Positions 9,192 through 17,625 of a DNA stretch of 62,418 bases are shown piece by piece. This DNA is from Mycobacterium sp. GA-1199. Its GTDB lineage: Bacteria > Actinomycetota > Actinomycetes > Mycobacteriales > Mycobacteriaceae. The position numbers and the translations under genes are program-made. The notes under the pieces are model-generated. The model made no database searches. It was given only the letters and a program-made list of their open reading frames with translations, and was not told the origin of the DNA. How positions within the stretch are numbered: the stretch's first letter is position 1; the number at the start of each line of letters is the position of its first letter. The stretch is taken from positions 1-62,418 of the forward strand of contig NZ_LQIX01000021.1 in the NCBI RefSeq assembly GCF_001500045.1, read 5' to 3'.

Positions 9192-10048
9192 CCGCGGTGC
9201 GCCGAGGGCCGCAGCGCCTTGGTGAACAACACGTTCGCCTGGCGCATCGCGACGCTGTAAGGCCACCACATGGTGCGCTTGAACAAATAGAGCGCCCGGA
9301 TGTCGGCTGAGGTGTAGATCAGGAACCGGTTACGACGCACACCCTTGAGGATGCACTCGGCGGCGCGCTCGGGCGAGACCGCGTGCCCGCTGAAGCGGTC
9401 GGTCCACTTCTTGACCCGCGGGTCTTCGCGGTCGACGCCGGCGATCTGAACCGTCTGCACCAGAGGCGTTTTCACCGCGCCTGGAACCACCACCGAAACC
9501 CCGATCCGGTGTCGCGCCAGATCGAAACGCAGCACCTCGGACATCCCGCGCAGTCCGAACTTGCTCGCGCTGTAGGCCGCATGCCAGGGCAGCGCGACCA
9601 GCCCCGCCGCCGAGGACACGTTGACGATGTGACCGCCCGTGCCGGCCGCGACCATCGGCGGCACGAACGCCTCGATGACGTGGATCGGTCCCATCAGGTT
9701 GATGTCGACCATGGACCTCCAGTGCTGGTGCGTCAGCGTCGAGACGGTCCCCCACGCCGACACCCCCGCGATGTTCATCACGATGTCCATCGCGGGATGA
9801 CGCGAGTGGATGTCGTCGGCGAACGCGATCACCGCGTCGTAGTCGGAGATATCGAGAGCGCGGTATTCGGCCACCTCGGCGCCCAAGGCGCGCGCGTCGG
9901 CGACGGTCTTCTCCAGACCTTCGGCGTCGCGGTCGGTCAGATAGAGCTCGGCGCCCTCGGTGGCCAGCTTCAACGCGGTCGCACGGCCGATGCCGCTGGC
10001 GGCCCCGGTCAGAAAGCAACGCTTGTTCGCATACCCGGTGTGCGCCAT
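9188..10048 (-). CDS. Short-chain dehydrogenase/reductase (Rv3057c-like)
   Basis: NAD(P)-dependent oxidoreductase of 286 residues in the classical SDR fold. The nucleotide loop is TGAASGIGRA near residue 15, the structural NIAG motif sits near residue 92, and the catalytic set is S in NVSSAAG and Y-x3-K in AYSASKFGL. The C-terminal extension LYLFKRTMWWPYSVAMRQANVLF is hydrophobic, suggesting membrane association. Position and length match M. tuberculosis Rv3057c. Lies 26 bases downstream of the TetR gene on the same strand and is probably in its operon. Substrate unknown. Confidence 0.9.
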   Translation of the reverse strand: MAHTGYANKRCFLTGAASGIGRATALKLATEGAELYLTDRDAEGLEKTVADARALGAEVAEYRALDISDYDAVIAFADDIHSRHPAMDIVMNIAGVSAWGTVSTLTHQHWRSMVDINLMGPIHVIEAFVPPMVAAGTGGHIVNVSSAAGLVALPWHAAYSASKFGLRGMSEVLRFDLARHRIGVSVVVPGAVKTPLVQTVQIAGVDREDPRVKKWTDRFSGHAVSPERAAECILKGVRRNRFLIYTSADIRALYLFKRTMWWPYSVAMRQANVLFTKALRPSAHRG

Positions 10049-10073
10049 GGCGGTGAGGATACTGATTCCCGCC

Positions 10074-10709
10074 CTAGCGATCGTCAGATGGCTGGATGTG
10101 TCCCCAGAACGCCGCCACCCACAGCCGCTCGAGGGTGTCGACGGCCCGGCGGGGGTCGATGCCGCGGCCGACGAAGGTGCTGTCGTGCGTCAGCGTCATC
10201 GTCGTCGTCGCGGCCAGTGTCCGCACGAGCGCGGGCAGGTCCTCGGAGATCGGGCGGGCGTCGGCGTCGTTCTCGAGCAGCGCGATCAGCTTGTCGATGA
10301 TGCCGTCGTAGAAGTCGTCCATCATCTCGCGGATCTTGGCGTCGGTGTTGCGGGCCACCGCACACGCGGTCAGTACCGGATCGTCGTTGGCGTACACCGC
10401 CGCCGCGCTGCCCACCATCCGCTTCGCGAAGGCCTCCGGCGTCTCCCCCGGCTCCCGGGGTGCGAAGTGGTGGGTCAGGCTGTCGAGCATCTCGCCGGCG
10501 CCTGCCAGGATCTCGGCGAGCACCGCGTACTTGGAGTCGAAGTAGAAGTAGAACCCGGAGCGGGCGACGCCGGCGTGTTCGCTGATGGCGCTGACGGACA
10601 GGTTCGCGAACGGCTGTTCCTGCACCAGCTCGCGCACGGCGTTGAGGATCGCGTCGCGCTGCCGGTCACCGCGGCTCCGACGCGTTTGCGATGCTGGTTG
10701 GGCGCTCAT
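10074..10709 (-). CDS. TetR-family regulator (Rv3058c-like)
   Basis: Repressor of 211 residues with the helix-turn-helix ANLSVSAISEHAGVARSGFYFYFDSKYAVLAEIL near residues 38-70, which resembles the EthR group in its SGFYFYF recognition helix. The start MSAQPASQ is supported by GAAGG nine bases upstream. A GTG 18 bases earlier is the alternative. It is divergent from cyp136, and the gap holds a strong palindrome, so it probably represses both itself with the SDR and the P450. Equivalent to Rv3058c. Confidence 0.9.
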   Translation of the reverse strand: MSAQPASQTRRSRGDRQRDAILNAVRELVQEQPFANLSVSAISEHAGVARSGFYFYFDSKYAVLAEILAGAGEMLDSLTHHFAPREPGETPEAFAKRMVGSAAAVYANDDPVLTACAVARNTDAKIREMMDDFYDGIIDKLIALLENDADARPISEDLPALVRTLAATTTMTLTHDSTFVGRGIDPRRAVDTLERLWVAAFWGHIQPSDDR

Positions 10710-10746
10710 CGCCCTAGACCTTCGCACCGCAGCGCGTCAGAACAAA

Positions 10747-10764
10747 ACTTGACATGCGTCAAGT
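10747..10764. promoter_or_regulatory. Palindromic operator between TetR and cyp136
   Basis: ACTTGAC, four bases, GTCAAGT: a perfect seven-base inverted repeat in the divergent gap. It contains a TTGACA -35-like element, so a bound repressor would block a promoter for cyp136. Likely site of the adjacent EthR-like regulator. Confidence 0.6.
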
Positions 10765-10827
10765 CTGCCATCCAGGATGGTGATGAGAGTGACAACGGCC
10801 ACATTCTTTTTCATCAGGAGCTTGTGA

Positions 10828-12312
10828 ATGACCGCGACGATCAGCACGACGGACTATCTGCTCGACCAGGCCAAGCGCCGGCTCACCCCGTCGTTCAACA
10901 ACTTCCCCGGCATGGGACTCGTGGAGCGCAAGCTGCTCAACACGGATTTCCCGCAGAAACCGATGGCCACCCCACCCGCTGGCAGCGATCTCAAGCCGGT
11001 GATCGGCGACGCCGGTCTGCCGATCATCGGACACATGATCGAGATGTTCCGCGGCGGACCCGACTACCTGCTGCACGTCTACCGCAAGTACGGCCCCCTG
11101 TACTACGCCGACTCGCCCGCGCTGCCCGCCGTCGCGGCCCTCGGGCCCGACGCCGCGCAGGCCGTCTACTCCAACCGCAACAAGGACTTCTCGCAGCAGG
11201 GCTGGGTTCCGGTGATCGGCCCGTTCTTCCATCGCGGCTTGATGCTGCTCGACTTCGAGGAGCACATGTTCCACCGGCGCATCATGCAGGAGGCGTTCGT
11301 GCGCACCCGCCTGGTCGGTTACCAGGAGCAGGTGGACAAGGTGGTCTCCCAGGTGATCGCCAACGACTGGGTCGTCAACGACGGGCGTTTCCTGATGTAC
11401 CCGGCGATGAAGGAGCTGACCCTCGACATCGCCTCGATGGTCTTCATGGGCCATGAGCCCGGCTCCGACAAGGAACTGGTGACCAAGGTCAACCAGGCAT
11501 TTACCACCACGACCCGCGCCGGCAACGCCATCATCCGCAAACCCGTGCGCCCGTTCACCTGGTGGCGCGGCATGCAGGCCCGCAAGCTGCTCGAGGACTA
11601 CTTCGAGGAGCGGGTCAAGGAACGCCGCGGCAAGGACGGCTCGGATCTGTTGACGGTGCTGTGCCATACCGAGGACGAGGACGGCAACAAGTTCTCCGAC
11701 GAGGACATCGTCAACCACATGATCTTCCTGATGATGGCCGCGCATGACACGTCGACATCGACCGCGACGACGATGATCTACCACTTGGCCAAGCACCCCG
11801 AGTGGCAGGAACGCTGCCGCGAGGAGTCCGATCGCCTCGGTGACGGGCCGGCCGATATCGAGTCCCTCGAAAAGCTCGAGTCGCTGGATCTGGTGATGAA
11901 CGAGTCGATCCGTCTGGTCACCCCGGTGCAGTGGGCCATGCGGCAAACCGTGCGCGACACCGAATTGCTCGGCTACTACCTGCCCAAGGGCACCAACGTC
12001 ATCGCGTACCCGGGGATGAACCACCGTCTCGAGGAGTTCTACCCCGACCCGATGAAGTTCGACCCGTTGCGGTTCACCGAGCCGCGCAACGAGCACAAGC
12101 AGCACCGCTACGCGTTCAGCCCCTTCGGCGGCGGGGCGCACAAGTGCATCGGCATGACGTTCGGGCAGCTGGAGGTCAAGACGATCCTGCACCGGCTGCT
12201 GCGTAAGTACCGGCTCGAACTGCCCCGCCCGGACTACACGACGGAATGGGATTACGGCGGCATGCCGGTGCCCAAGGACGGCATGCACATCGTGCTGCGC
12301 CCGCTGCACTGA
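10828..12312 (+). CDS. cyp136: Cytochrome P450 CYP136 family
   Basis: Haem monooxygenase of 494 residues, long for a bacterial P450 because of an extended N terminus. The I-helix oxygen-activating motif is AAHDTSTS, the ExxR pair is in MNESIRLV, and the haem loop FSPFGGGAHKCIG places the thiolate ligand at Cys440. It resembles eukaryote-like CYP51-type enzymes and matches Rv3059 (CYP136) in order and size. AGGAG lies ten bases before the ATG. Controlled probably by the divergent TetR. Physiological substrate of CYP136 is not known to me. Confidence 0.92.
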   Translation: MTATISTTDYLLDQAKRRLTPSFNNFPGMGLVERKLLNTDFPQKPMATPPAGSDLKPVIGDAGLPIIGHMIEMFRGGPDYLLHVYRKYGPLYYADSPALPAVAALGPDAAQAVYSNRNKDFSQQGWVPVIGPFFHRGLMLLDFEEHMFHRRIMQEAFVRTRLVGYQEQVDKVVSQVIANDWVVNDGRFLMYPAMKELTLDIASMVFMGHEPGSDKELVTKVNQAFTTTTRAGNAIIRKPVRPFTWWRGMQARKLLEDYFEERVKERRGKDGSDLLTVLCHTEDEDGNKFSDEDIVNHMIFLMMAAHDTSTSTATTMIYHLAKHPEWQERCREESDRLGDGPADIESLEKLESLDLVMNESIRLVTPVQWAMRQTVRDTELLGYYLPKGTNVIAYPGMNHRLEEFYPDPMKFDPLRFTEPRNEHKQHRYAFSPFGGGAHKCIGMTFGQLEVKTILHRLLRKYRLELPRPDYTTEWDYGGMPVPKDGMHIVLRPLH

Positions 12313-12321
12313 GCCTCGTTG

Positions 12322-12384
12322 CCGCGAAATTGCGTTCCGGCAGCGAAAGGTCGAGTGACGGCCTGCGGGAACGCAATTTCGCGG
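12322..12384. terminator. Bidirectional hairpin after cyp136
   Basis: CCGCGAAATTGCGTTCC at 12322-12338 pairs perfectly with GGAACGCAATTTCGCGG at 12368-12384, a 17-bp stem with a 29-base loop. It lies between the convergent cyp136 and orphan LeuA-domain genes and probably terminates both. Confidence 0.6.
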
Positions 12385-12407
12385 ACCAGGGCGCGATCAG
12401 TCAGCGA

Positions 12408-12902
12408 TCAGGACGCCGCCAGGAGACGGTTCGCACACGCGATGACGGCGCTCAACGCCGATTGCGTCGCGTCCTCGGACAGCCCCATCGCCCACTCCGA
12501 CTTCAGTCCGTCGGAGCCGCGGATGAAGGTGGCGGTGCGCTCACCGGCGTTCACCTGGTGAAACGCGGTCATCTCCACCGAGATGCCGCGGTCGTAGAGC
12601 ATCGAGGTCAGCGCGGCGACGGGACCCGGCGCCGCCGCTGACGTCGTACAGATCCGGTCTCCGATGGCGAGCGTCGCCTGATAGTTGCGGGCCTGGGGCC
12701 CCAGCCGGGTGGCGGGACGATCGCCGTCGGCGCAGCTCCAGTTGCCCAGCCTCAGGGGCCCCGAAGCAGGTGCGTACTCGGCGAGAAACGTCTCGAAGGA
12801 CATCGCGTCGGCCTCCTTGCGCAGACCACGGGGCGGCGGGGCGTCCAGATATGCCGCAAACGTCGACGGTGCGCTGGTAGCGGATTCTGTTGCAGAGATC
12901 AT
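12408..12902 (-). CDS. Orphan LeuA-type regulatory (allosteric) domain protein
   Basis: Protein of 164 residues that resembles only the C-terminal leucine-binding dimer domain of 2-isopropylmalate synthase. Features are LGPQARNYQATLAIGDRICTTSAAAPGPVAALTSMLYDRGISVEMTAFHQ and the closing GLSEDATQSALSAVIACANRLL, the pattern of LeuA_dimer ends. No TIM-barrel catalytic domain is present. The N terminus (FAAYLDAPPPRGLRKEADAMS) also looks like a LeuA linker. Function is unknown: it could sense an amino acid or modulate the full-length synthase. Convergent with cyp136. Confidence 0.6.
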   Translation of the reverse strand: MISATESATSAPSTFAAYLDAPPPRGLRKEADAMSFETFLAEYAPASGPLRLGNWSCADGDRPATRLGPQARNYQATLAIGDRICTTSAAAPGPVAALTSMLYDRGISVEMTAFHQVNAGERTATFIRGSDGLKSEWAMGLSEDATQSALSAVIACANRLLAAS

Positions 12903-13164
12903 GTGCCGGTCTTTTCTTCGAAGAGATGACCGACTACGTAGCGACGACCCACAGCGAGGGGTCGGTCAGGATCAGACCCCGCTGCGGGTTGCTACTACGA
13001 GTCGCCTCGGCACGCGTTCGATCGTAGACAACCACCGACTGGGCCGCAAAGGAGAAACCTTTCGCAAACTGACTCCGCAACCTTCGCATTCCGACTGTTC
13101 TTCTGCCGGGTGTTCTGAAAAGGTGTCTTCCTACTTCTGGAGTCCGGATGACCTGGGGGGACGC

Positions 13165-13857
13165 ATGCGAAACGAGGGTGCAGGCAGCCGCGTGGCGTCG
13201 ATGCGGGCCGACACAGAGGTGTCCGCCGGCGAACGCGTGGGCTCGTTCCGTTACTTCCGCGCCGAGGACCGCTGGGAGTGGTCCGACGCGGTCGCCCGGA
13301 TGCACGGCTATCCGTCCGGGGAGGCGGCGCCCAGCACCTCGCTGGTGCTGTCGCACAAGCACCCCGACGATGCGGCCAGTGTCGCGTTGCTGATCGAGAC
13401 GGTGACCGGCCAGGGCCGGCCGTTCAGCAGCCGCCACCGCATCATCGACACCCACGGCAACGTCCACCCCGTTCTCGTCATCGGGGAACGCTTGCGTGAT
13501 GACGACGGCGAGGTCATCGGCACCCAGGGCCTGTACGTCGATCTGAGCAACGTCGACGACACGGCGACGGTCGACGCCGCCATCGCCGACTTCACCGAGC
13601 ACCGGGCGATCATCGAACAGGCCAAAGGCGTGCTGATGATGACGTACGCCATCACCGCCGAGCGGGCCTTCGACATTCTCGTGTGGCGCTCCCAGGAGAC
13701 CAACACCAAACTGCGCGTGCTGGCCGCGCAGCTCGTCGACGACTTCACCGCCGAGCTGAAAGTGCCCCATGAGGTGCGCCAGCGGGCCGACCATTTGCTG
13801 CTCACGTCGCATCGGCGGATCGGGCGCCACGGCGACGAGCGCAGCAACGCCTGCTGA
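13165..13857 (+). CDS. PAS-ANTAR domain RNA-binding antiterminator
   Basis: Signal protein of 230 residues. The first half (about 15-130) is a PAS-like sensor (RYFRAEDRWEWSDAVARMHGY, then DTHGNVHPVLVIGERLRDDDG). The second half carries the ANTAR RNA-binding helices (HRAIIEQAKGVLMMTYAITAERAFDILVWRSQETNTKLRVLAAQLV). ANTAR proteins bind paired RNA hairpins to prevent termination. PAS-ANTAR regulators are frequent in mycobacteria. The ATG at MRNEGAGS is preceded by GGGGGG. The frame is open far upstream but that part has no domain-like content. Upstream 260 bases are free of genes. Confidence 0.88.
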   Translation: MRNEGAGSRVASMRADTEVSAGERVGSFRYFRAEDRWEWSDAVARMHGYPSGEAAPSTSLVLSHKHPDDAASVALLIETVTGQGRPFSSRHRIIDTHGNVHPVLVIGERLRDDDGEVIGTQGLYVDLSNVDDTATVDAAIADFTEHRAIIEQAKGVLMMTYAITAERAFDILVWRSQETNTKLRVLAAQLVDDFTAELKVPHEVRQRADHLLLTSHRRIGRHGDERSNAC

Positions 13858-13933
13858 CCGGCCGAGCTGAGCGAGGCACATCACAGCGCCACGAATCTTC
13901 GATTGGCGCGCCCTGGCCGTAGCGTGACCTCCG

Positions 13934-14683
13934 ATGACGTGGGCCCTGCTGTTCGCCGCCGGCGTTCTCGGCGGGCTCACCGGCAGCATCGCCGGGCTCG
14001 CCTCGGTGGCCACCTATCCCGCGCTGCTGCTCTTCGGGTTGCCCCCGGTGACCGCCAACGTGACGAACACCGTGGCGCTGGTGTTCAACGGCATCGGCTC
14101 GGTGTTGGGTTCGCGCCCCGAACTCGAGGGGCAAGGCCGGTGGATTCTGCGCACCGCGCCGATCGCGGTGTTCGGCGGCGTGGCCGGCGCCGCGCTGTTG
14201 CTCACCACACCCGCCGAGGGCTTCGAGAGATCCGTGCCGATTCTGCTCGGTATCGCCTCGGTCGCGATCCTGTTGCCCCGCCGGGCTCCCCGTGACGAAC
14301 CGAGCGCGGGGCGTCGCCGTGCGGTGGTGTTCATCGAGGCCACCGCCGTGTTCTTGATCTGTATCTACGGCGGCTATTTTGGCGCGGCCGCGGGTGTGCT
14401 GCTGTTGGCGCTCCTCCTGCGCACCGGCCACGCCTCGCTCGCGGAGGCCAACGCGGGCAAGAACGTGATCCTCGGTGTGGCCAACCTCGTGGCGGCCGTG
14501 GTCTTCGCGGTGCTGGCGCCGGTGCAGTGGGGGGCGATGTTGGTGCTGGGCCTGGGCTGTCTGATCGGGTCCCGGCTCGGGCCGGTGGTCGTGCGGCACG
14601 CACCCGCGGGGCCGCTGCGCGTGATGATCGGCGCGGCCGGCGTGGCGCTGGCTGTCCAGCTGGCCCTCGATACCTACGCCTAG
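13934..14683 (+). CDS. TauE/SafE-family sulfite/sulfonate exporter-like membrane protein
   Basis: Integral membrane protein of 249 residues with about eight hydrophobic helices. The first repeat GVLGGLTGSIAGLASVATYPALLLFGLPPVTANVTNTVALVFN carries the glycine-rich GxxxG and the P-x2-A-N-x-TN motif typical of the family. The second repeat GGYFGAAAGVLLLALLLRTGHASLAEANAGKNVILGVAN repeats it. These proteins move organic or inorganic sulfur anions. Substrate not assignable. The stop overlaps the convergent kinase-like gene by four bases. Confidence 0.88.
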   Translation: MTWALLFAAGVLGGLTGSIAGLASVATYPALLLFGLPPVTANVTNTVALVFNGIGSVLGSRPELEGQGRWILRTAPIAVFGGVAGAALLLTTPAEGFERSVPILLGIASVAILLPRRAPRDEPSAGRRRAVVFIEATAVFLICIYGGYFGAAAGVLLLALLLRTGHASLAEANAGKNVILGVANLVAAVVFAVLAPVQWGAMLVLGLGCLIGSRLGPVVVRHAPAGPLRVMIGAAGVALAVQLALDTYA

Positions 14684-15744
14684 AGCTGGAAGGGGCTGTC
14701 GCCCTTGATCACCCGTTTGCCGAGGTCGATGAGGTTCTGGGCGTTGGCGTGCAACCGCTCCCCCGCGTCCCGGCTGGCCTGACCGACCAGGAACCGCGAC
14801 CATGTGCCCTCGATGACGATCCCGAGTTTGAAGCAGGCCATCGCGATATACCAATCGAGACTTGGTGTTTCGCGTCCCCCCGCTTCGAGATAGGCCTCGA
14901 GGAGCTCGCGACGGGTGGCGAGCCCGCCGAGCGCGGCCAGTTCTGCGCCCGCGGTGATCGTGTTGGTCTCCAGCGGCCAGCAGATCAACATCCAGCCCAG
15001 GTCGAGCAGCGGGTCACCGATCGTGCACATCTCCCAGTCGACGAACGCCGCCACCTCGGGCTTGTCGCGACGCAGCAACACATTGCTCAGATGCGGGTCG
15101 CCGTGCAGCACGCCCGGTCGGCCCTCCGGCGGCAGGTTCGACGCCAACCACTCGGCGAGTTCGGTGACAGCCAGCGACTCGGGGTCGTATCGGTCGTGTC
15201 GATAGCTCTCGAGCAGCCGCAGGAACTGCGGAACCTGGCGTTCCAGAAAGGATCCGGGCCGTTTGAGTTCGGCGAGCGGGCTACCCTCCCATTCGACCTG
15301 CCCGAGCGCGGCCAGGCTCGCCGCGTACGACAACCCCACCTGATGGCGCATCGCCGGATCGCGCACATACGCCTCGGACATGTCGTCGCCGGGGTTGAAG
15401 CCGTCGACCACTTCCATCAAATAGAAGACCACGCCGAGGACGCTGAGATCCTCACAAGCGGCGATGAATCCGGGGTGCGGCACGGGCGTGCCCGCCAACG
15501 TTCGCAACGCCGCGATCTCGCGCAGCATCGTCTTGTCGCTCGTCGGCCGCGGGTGCGCCGGCGGCCGACGGAGCACCATGGGCCGGTCGTCGATCCGCAA
15601 CCGCACCACGATGTTCTGCGTCCCACCGGTCAGCGGTTCGACGTCGCTGACGGTCGTCCCCAGACCCTGCGCGCGCACCCACTGCTGCAGCGCGGCCTGG
15701 TCATCGTGGCTCAGTGTCGGGAGTTGATGCGCGTCGTCGGGCAT
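14680..15744 (-). CDS. Aminoglycoside phosphotransferase (APH)-family kinase-like protein
   Basis: Protein-kinase-fold enzyme of 354 residues. The nucleotide-binding loop is PLTGGTQNIVVRL, the catalytic loop is VLHGDPHLSNVLL near residue 222, and the metal-binding segment is FVDWEMCTIGDPLLDLGW. This form is widespread in mycobacteria, often next to or fused with acyl-CoA dehydrogenases, and probably phosphorylates a small molecule rather than an antibiotic. The DFG equivalent is DWE. Followed on the same strand by no close partner. The next minus-strand gene upstream is poxB. Confidence 0.85.
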   Translation of the reverse strand: MPDDAHQLPTLSHDDQAALQQWVRAQGLGTTVSDVEPLTGGTQNIVVRLRIDDRPMVLRRPPAHPRPTSDKTMLREIAALRTLAGTPVPHPGFIAACEDLSVLGVVFYLMEVVDGFNPGDDMSEAYVRDPAMRHQVGLSYAASLAALGQVEWEGSPLAELKRPGSFLERQVPQFLRLLESYRHDRYDPESLAVTELAEWLASNLPPEGRPGVLHGDPHLSNVLLRRDKPEVAAFVDWEMCTIGDPLLDLGWMLICWPLETNTITAGAELAALGGLATRRELLEAYLEAGGRETPSLDWYIAMACFKLGIVIEGTWSRFLVGQASRDAGERLHANAQNLIDLGKRVIKGDSPFQL

Positions 15745-15817
15745 GTAGACATCGTGTCAGGTCGACCGCGCGAGCGGCACGGGAGTCAGCCTTCGTAGGC
15801 CAGGCAGGCTTGCGCGA

Positions 15818-17554
15818 TCAGTCCAGGATTCGGCGTGCCACGTTCGTCGTCACAAGATCCAGCAACTCGTCCGCCCGACCCGCGAGGATGGTCCTGATCG
15901 CATACAGCGAAAAGCCTTTGGCCTGCTCGGCGGTGATCGTCGGTGGTATCGACAGTTCCTGACGCGCGGTCACGACATCCACGACCGCCGGGCCGTCGTG
16001 GGCGAACGCGTCGGCCAAGGCCGATTCGAGATCCGCAGGCTGCTCCACCCGTCGGCCGAAGATGCCCATCGCCGTTGCGACAGCAGCGAAGTCGGGATTG
16101 ACGAGGTCGGTGCCGAAGTTGACGATGCCGGCCGCCTTCATCTCCAACTCGACGAAGTTCAGCGACGAGTTGTTGAAGACGACCACTTTGACGGGGAGCC
16201 CGTTCTGGATCAGCGTGACGAGTTCACCGAAGAGCATCGTCAACCCGCCGTCGCCGGCCAGGGCCACGATCTGGCGGTCGCGATCGACGGACTGCGCCCC
16301 GATGCCCAGCGGCAACGCGCACGCCATCGTGCCGTGGTTGAACGACCCGATCAACCGGCGGCGACCGTTCATGCTCAAATAGCGCGCCGCCCACACCACC
16401 GGTGAACCGACGTCGACGGTGAACACCGCATCGTCGGCAGCGAGCCGATTGACAAGTCCCGCAACGAATTCCGGCCGGATGGGCTGGCGGTCGCGGTCAT
16501 TGACGGCCAGGTCGTCCAGCCTCCGGCGGGTTTTGCGGTAATGCTTCAGCGACCGGTCGAGGTGTTCGCGGTCGGTCTTGTCCTGCAGCAACGGTTGCAG
16601 CGCGTCGAGGGTATCGACGACGGTACCGACGAGACCAAGGTCGATCGGCACCCGGCGACCGAGGTGGCGCCCGCGGATGTCGACCTGGATGACCTTCGCA
16701 TGGTCGGGATAGAACTGCTGGTACGGAAAGTCGGTACCCAGCATCAGCAGAACGTCGGACTCCTTGATGGCCTTGTAGCCGGACGCGAATCCGAGCAGTC
16801 CGGTCATACCGACGTCGAACGGGTTGTCGTATTCGATGAACTCCTTGCCGCGCAGCGCATGTACCACCGGCGCGTTGAGTGTGCCCGCCGCGCGGATGAG
16901 CGCATCGTGGGCCCCCGCGACGCCGGCCCCTCCCAGGATGGTGACGGCGCGCCCGTCGTTGAGGATCGTCGCCGCCTGACGCAGCGACTCGTCGTCGGGG
17001 CGCACAACGGACCGGGTCGGCCGCACGGCACGAGTGTTCCAGCTCGACGCGTCGGAACGGTCGCCGAAGATCTCGCCCGGGATCACGACCACCGCGACGC
17101 CGTTCTCTTCGACCGCGGCGCGCATCGCCATCTCGACGATGCGCGGGGCCATCTCCGGTGTACTGACGAGCTCGCAGTAGACACTGCACTCGCGGAACAG
17201 GTCTTGCGGGTGCGTCTCCTGGAAGTAGTCCGATCCGATCTCGGTACGCGGGATGTGCGCGGCGATCGCGAGGACGGGCACGCGGCTGCGGTGGGCATCG
17301 AACAGGCCGTTGATCAGGTGCAGGTTGCCCGGCCCGCAGCTACCCGCGCAGACCGAGAGCATGCCGGTGATGGCCGCGTCGGCGGCCGCGGCGAATGCGG
17401 CGGTCTCCTCGTGGCGGACGTGCTCCCAACTCATTTCACCCGAGCGGCGGATCGCATCGGTGAAGCCGTTGAGGCTGTCGCCCGGCAGGCCGTAGACGCG
17501 CCGCACACCGCTGAGCCTCAAGGTGTCGATGAGGTGATCGGCGAAGGTCGCCAC
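15818..17554 (-). CDS. poxB: Thiamine-dependent pyruvate oxidase/dehydrogenase (quinone)
   Basis: Peripheral membrane flavoenzyme of 578 residues that oxidises pyruvate to acetate and carbon dioxide, passing electrons to quinone. The catalytic glutamate is in RHEETAAFAAAADA near residue 50, the central FAD domain follows, and the thiamine-diphosphate motif is VALAGDGGLTMLFGELVTLIQNGLPVKVVVFNN. The segment AGSCGPGNLHLINGL is typical of PoxB rather than acetolactate synthase. Starts GTG (VATFADHLI). Other ThDP oxidases of this family cannot be excluded. Confidence 0.85.
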   Translation of the reverse strand: MATFADHLIDTLRLSGVRRVYGLPGDSLNGFTDAIRRSGEMSWEHVRHEETAAFAAAADAAITGMLSVCAGSCGPGNLHLINGLFDAHRSRVPVLAIAAHIPRTEIGSDYFQETHPQDLFRECSVYCELVSTPEMAPRIVEMAMRAAVEENGVAVVVIPGEIFGDRSDASSWNTRAVRPTRSVVRPDDESLRQAATILNDGRAVTILGGAGVAGAHDALIRAAGTLNAPVVHALRGKEFIEYDNPFDVGMTGLLGFASGYKAIKESDVLLMLGTDFPYQQFYPDHAKVIQVDIRGRHLGRRVPIDLGLVGTVVDTLDALQPLLQDKTDREHLDRSLKHYRKTRRRLDDLAVNDRDRQPIRPEFVAGLVNRLAADDAVFTVDVGSPVVWAARYLSMNGRRRLIGSFNHGTMACALPLGIGAQSVDRDRQIVALAGDGGLTMLFGELVTLIQNGLPVKVVVFNNSSLNFVELEMKAAGIVNFGTDLVNPDFAAVATAMGIFGRRVEQPADLESALADAFAHDGPAVVDVVTARQELSIPPTITAEQAKGFSLYAIRTILAGRADELLDLVTTNVARRILD

Positions 17555-17566
17555 CCCGACAGGCTA

Positions 17567-17619
17567 GCGATTTGTGCACGTCTAGGAGCGGTGAGCGCTC
17601 CTAAACGTGCACAAGTCGC
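17567..17619. terminator. Hairpin terminator downstream of SDR
   Basis: A 23-base arm at 17567-17589 (starting GCGATTTGTGCACGT) pairs with 17597-17619, 21 of 23 positions matching, with a seven-base loop. It lies directly after the SDR stop and before poxB on the same strand, separating the two transcripts. Confidence 0.6.
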
Positions 17620-17625
17620 GTCGTA

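Noticed and set aside
12685..13164. N-terminal extension of the PAS-ANTAR protein
   Set aside because: The segment overlaps the orphan LeuA gene on the other strand and contains no domain. ATG 13165 has a G-rich Shine-Dalgarno sequence.
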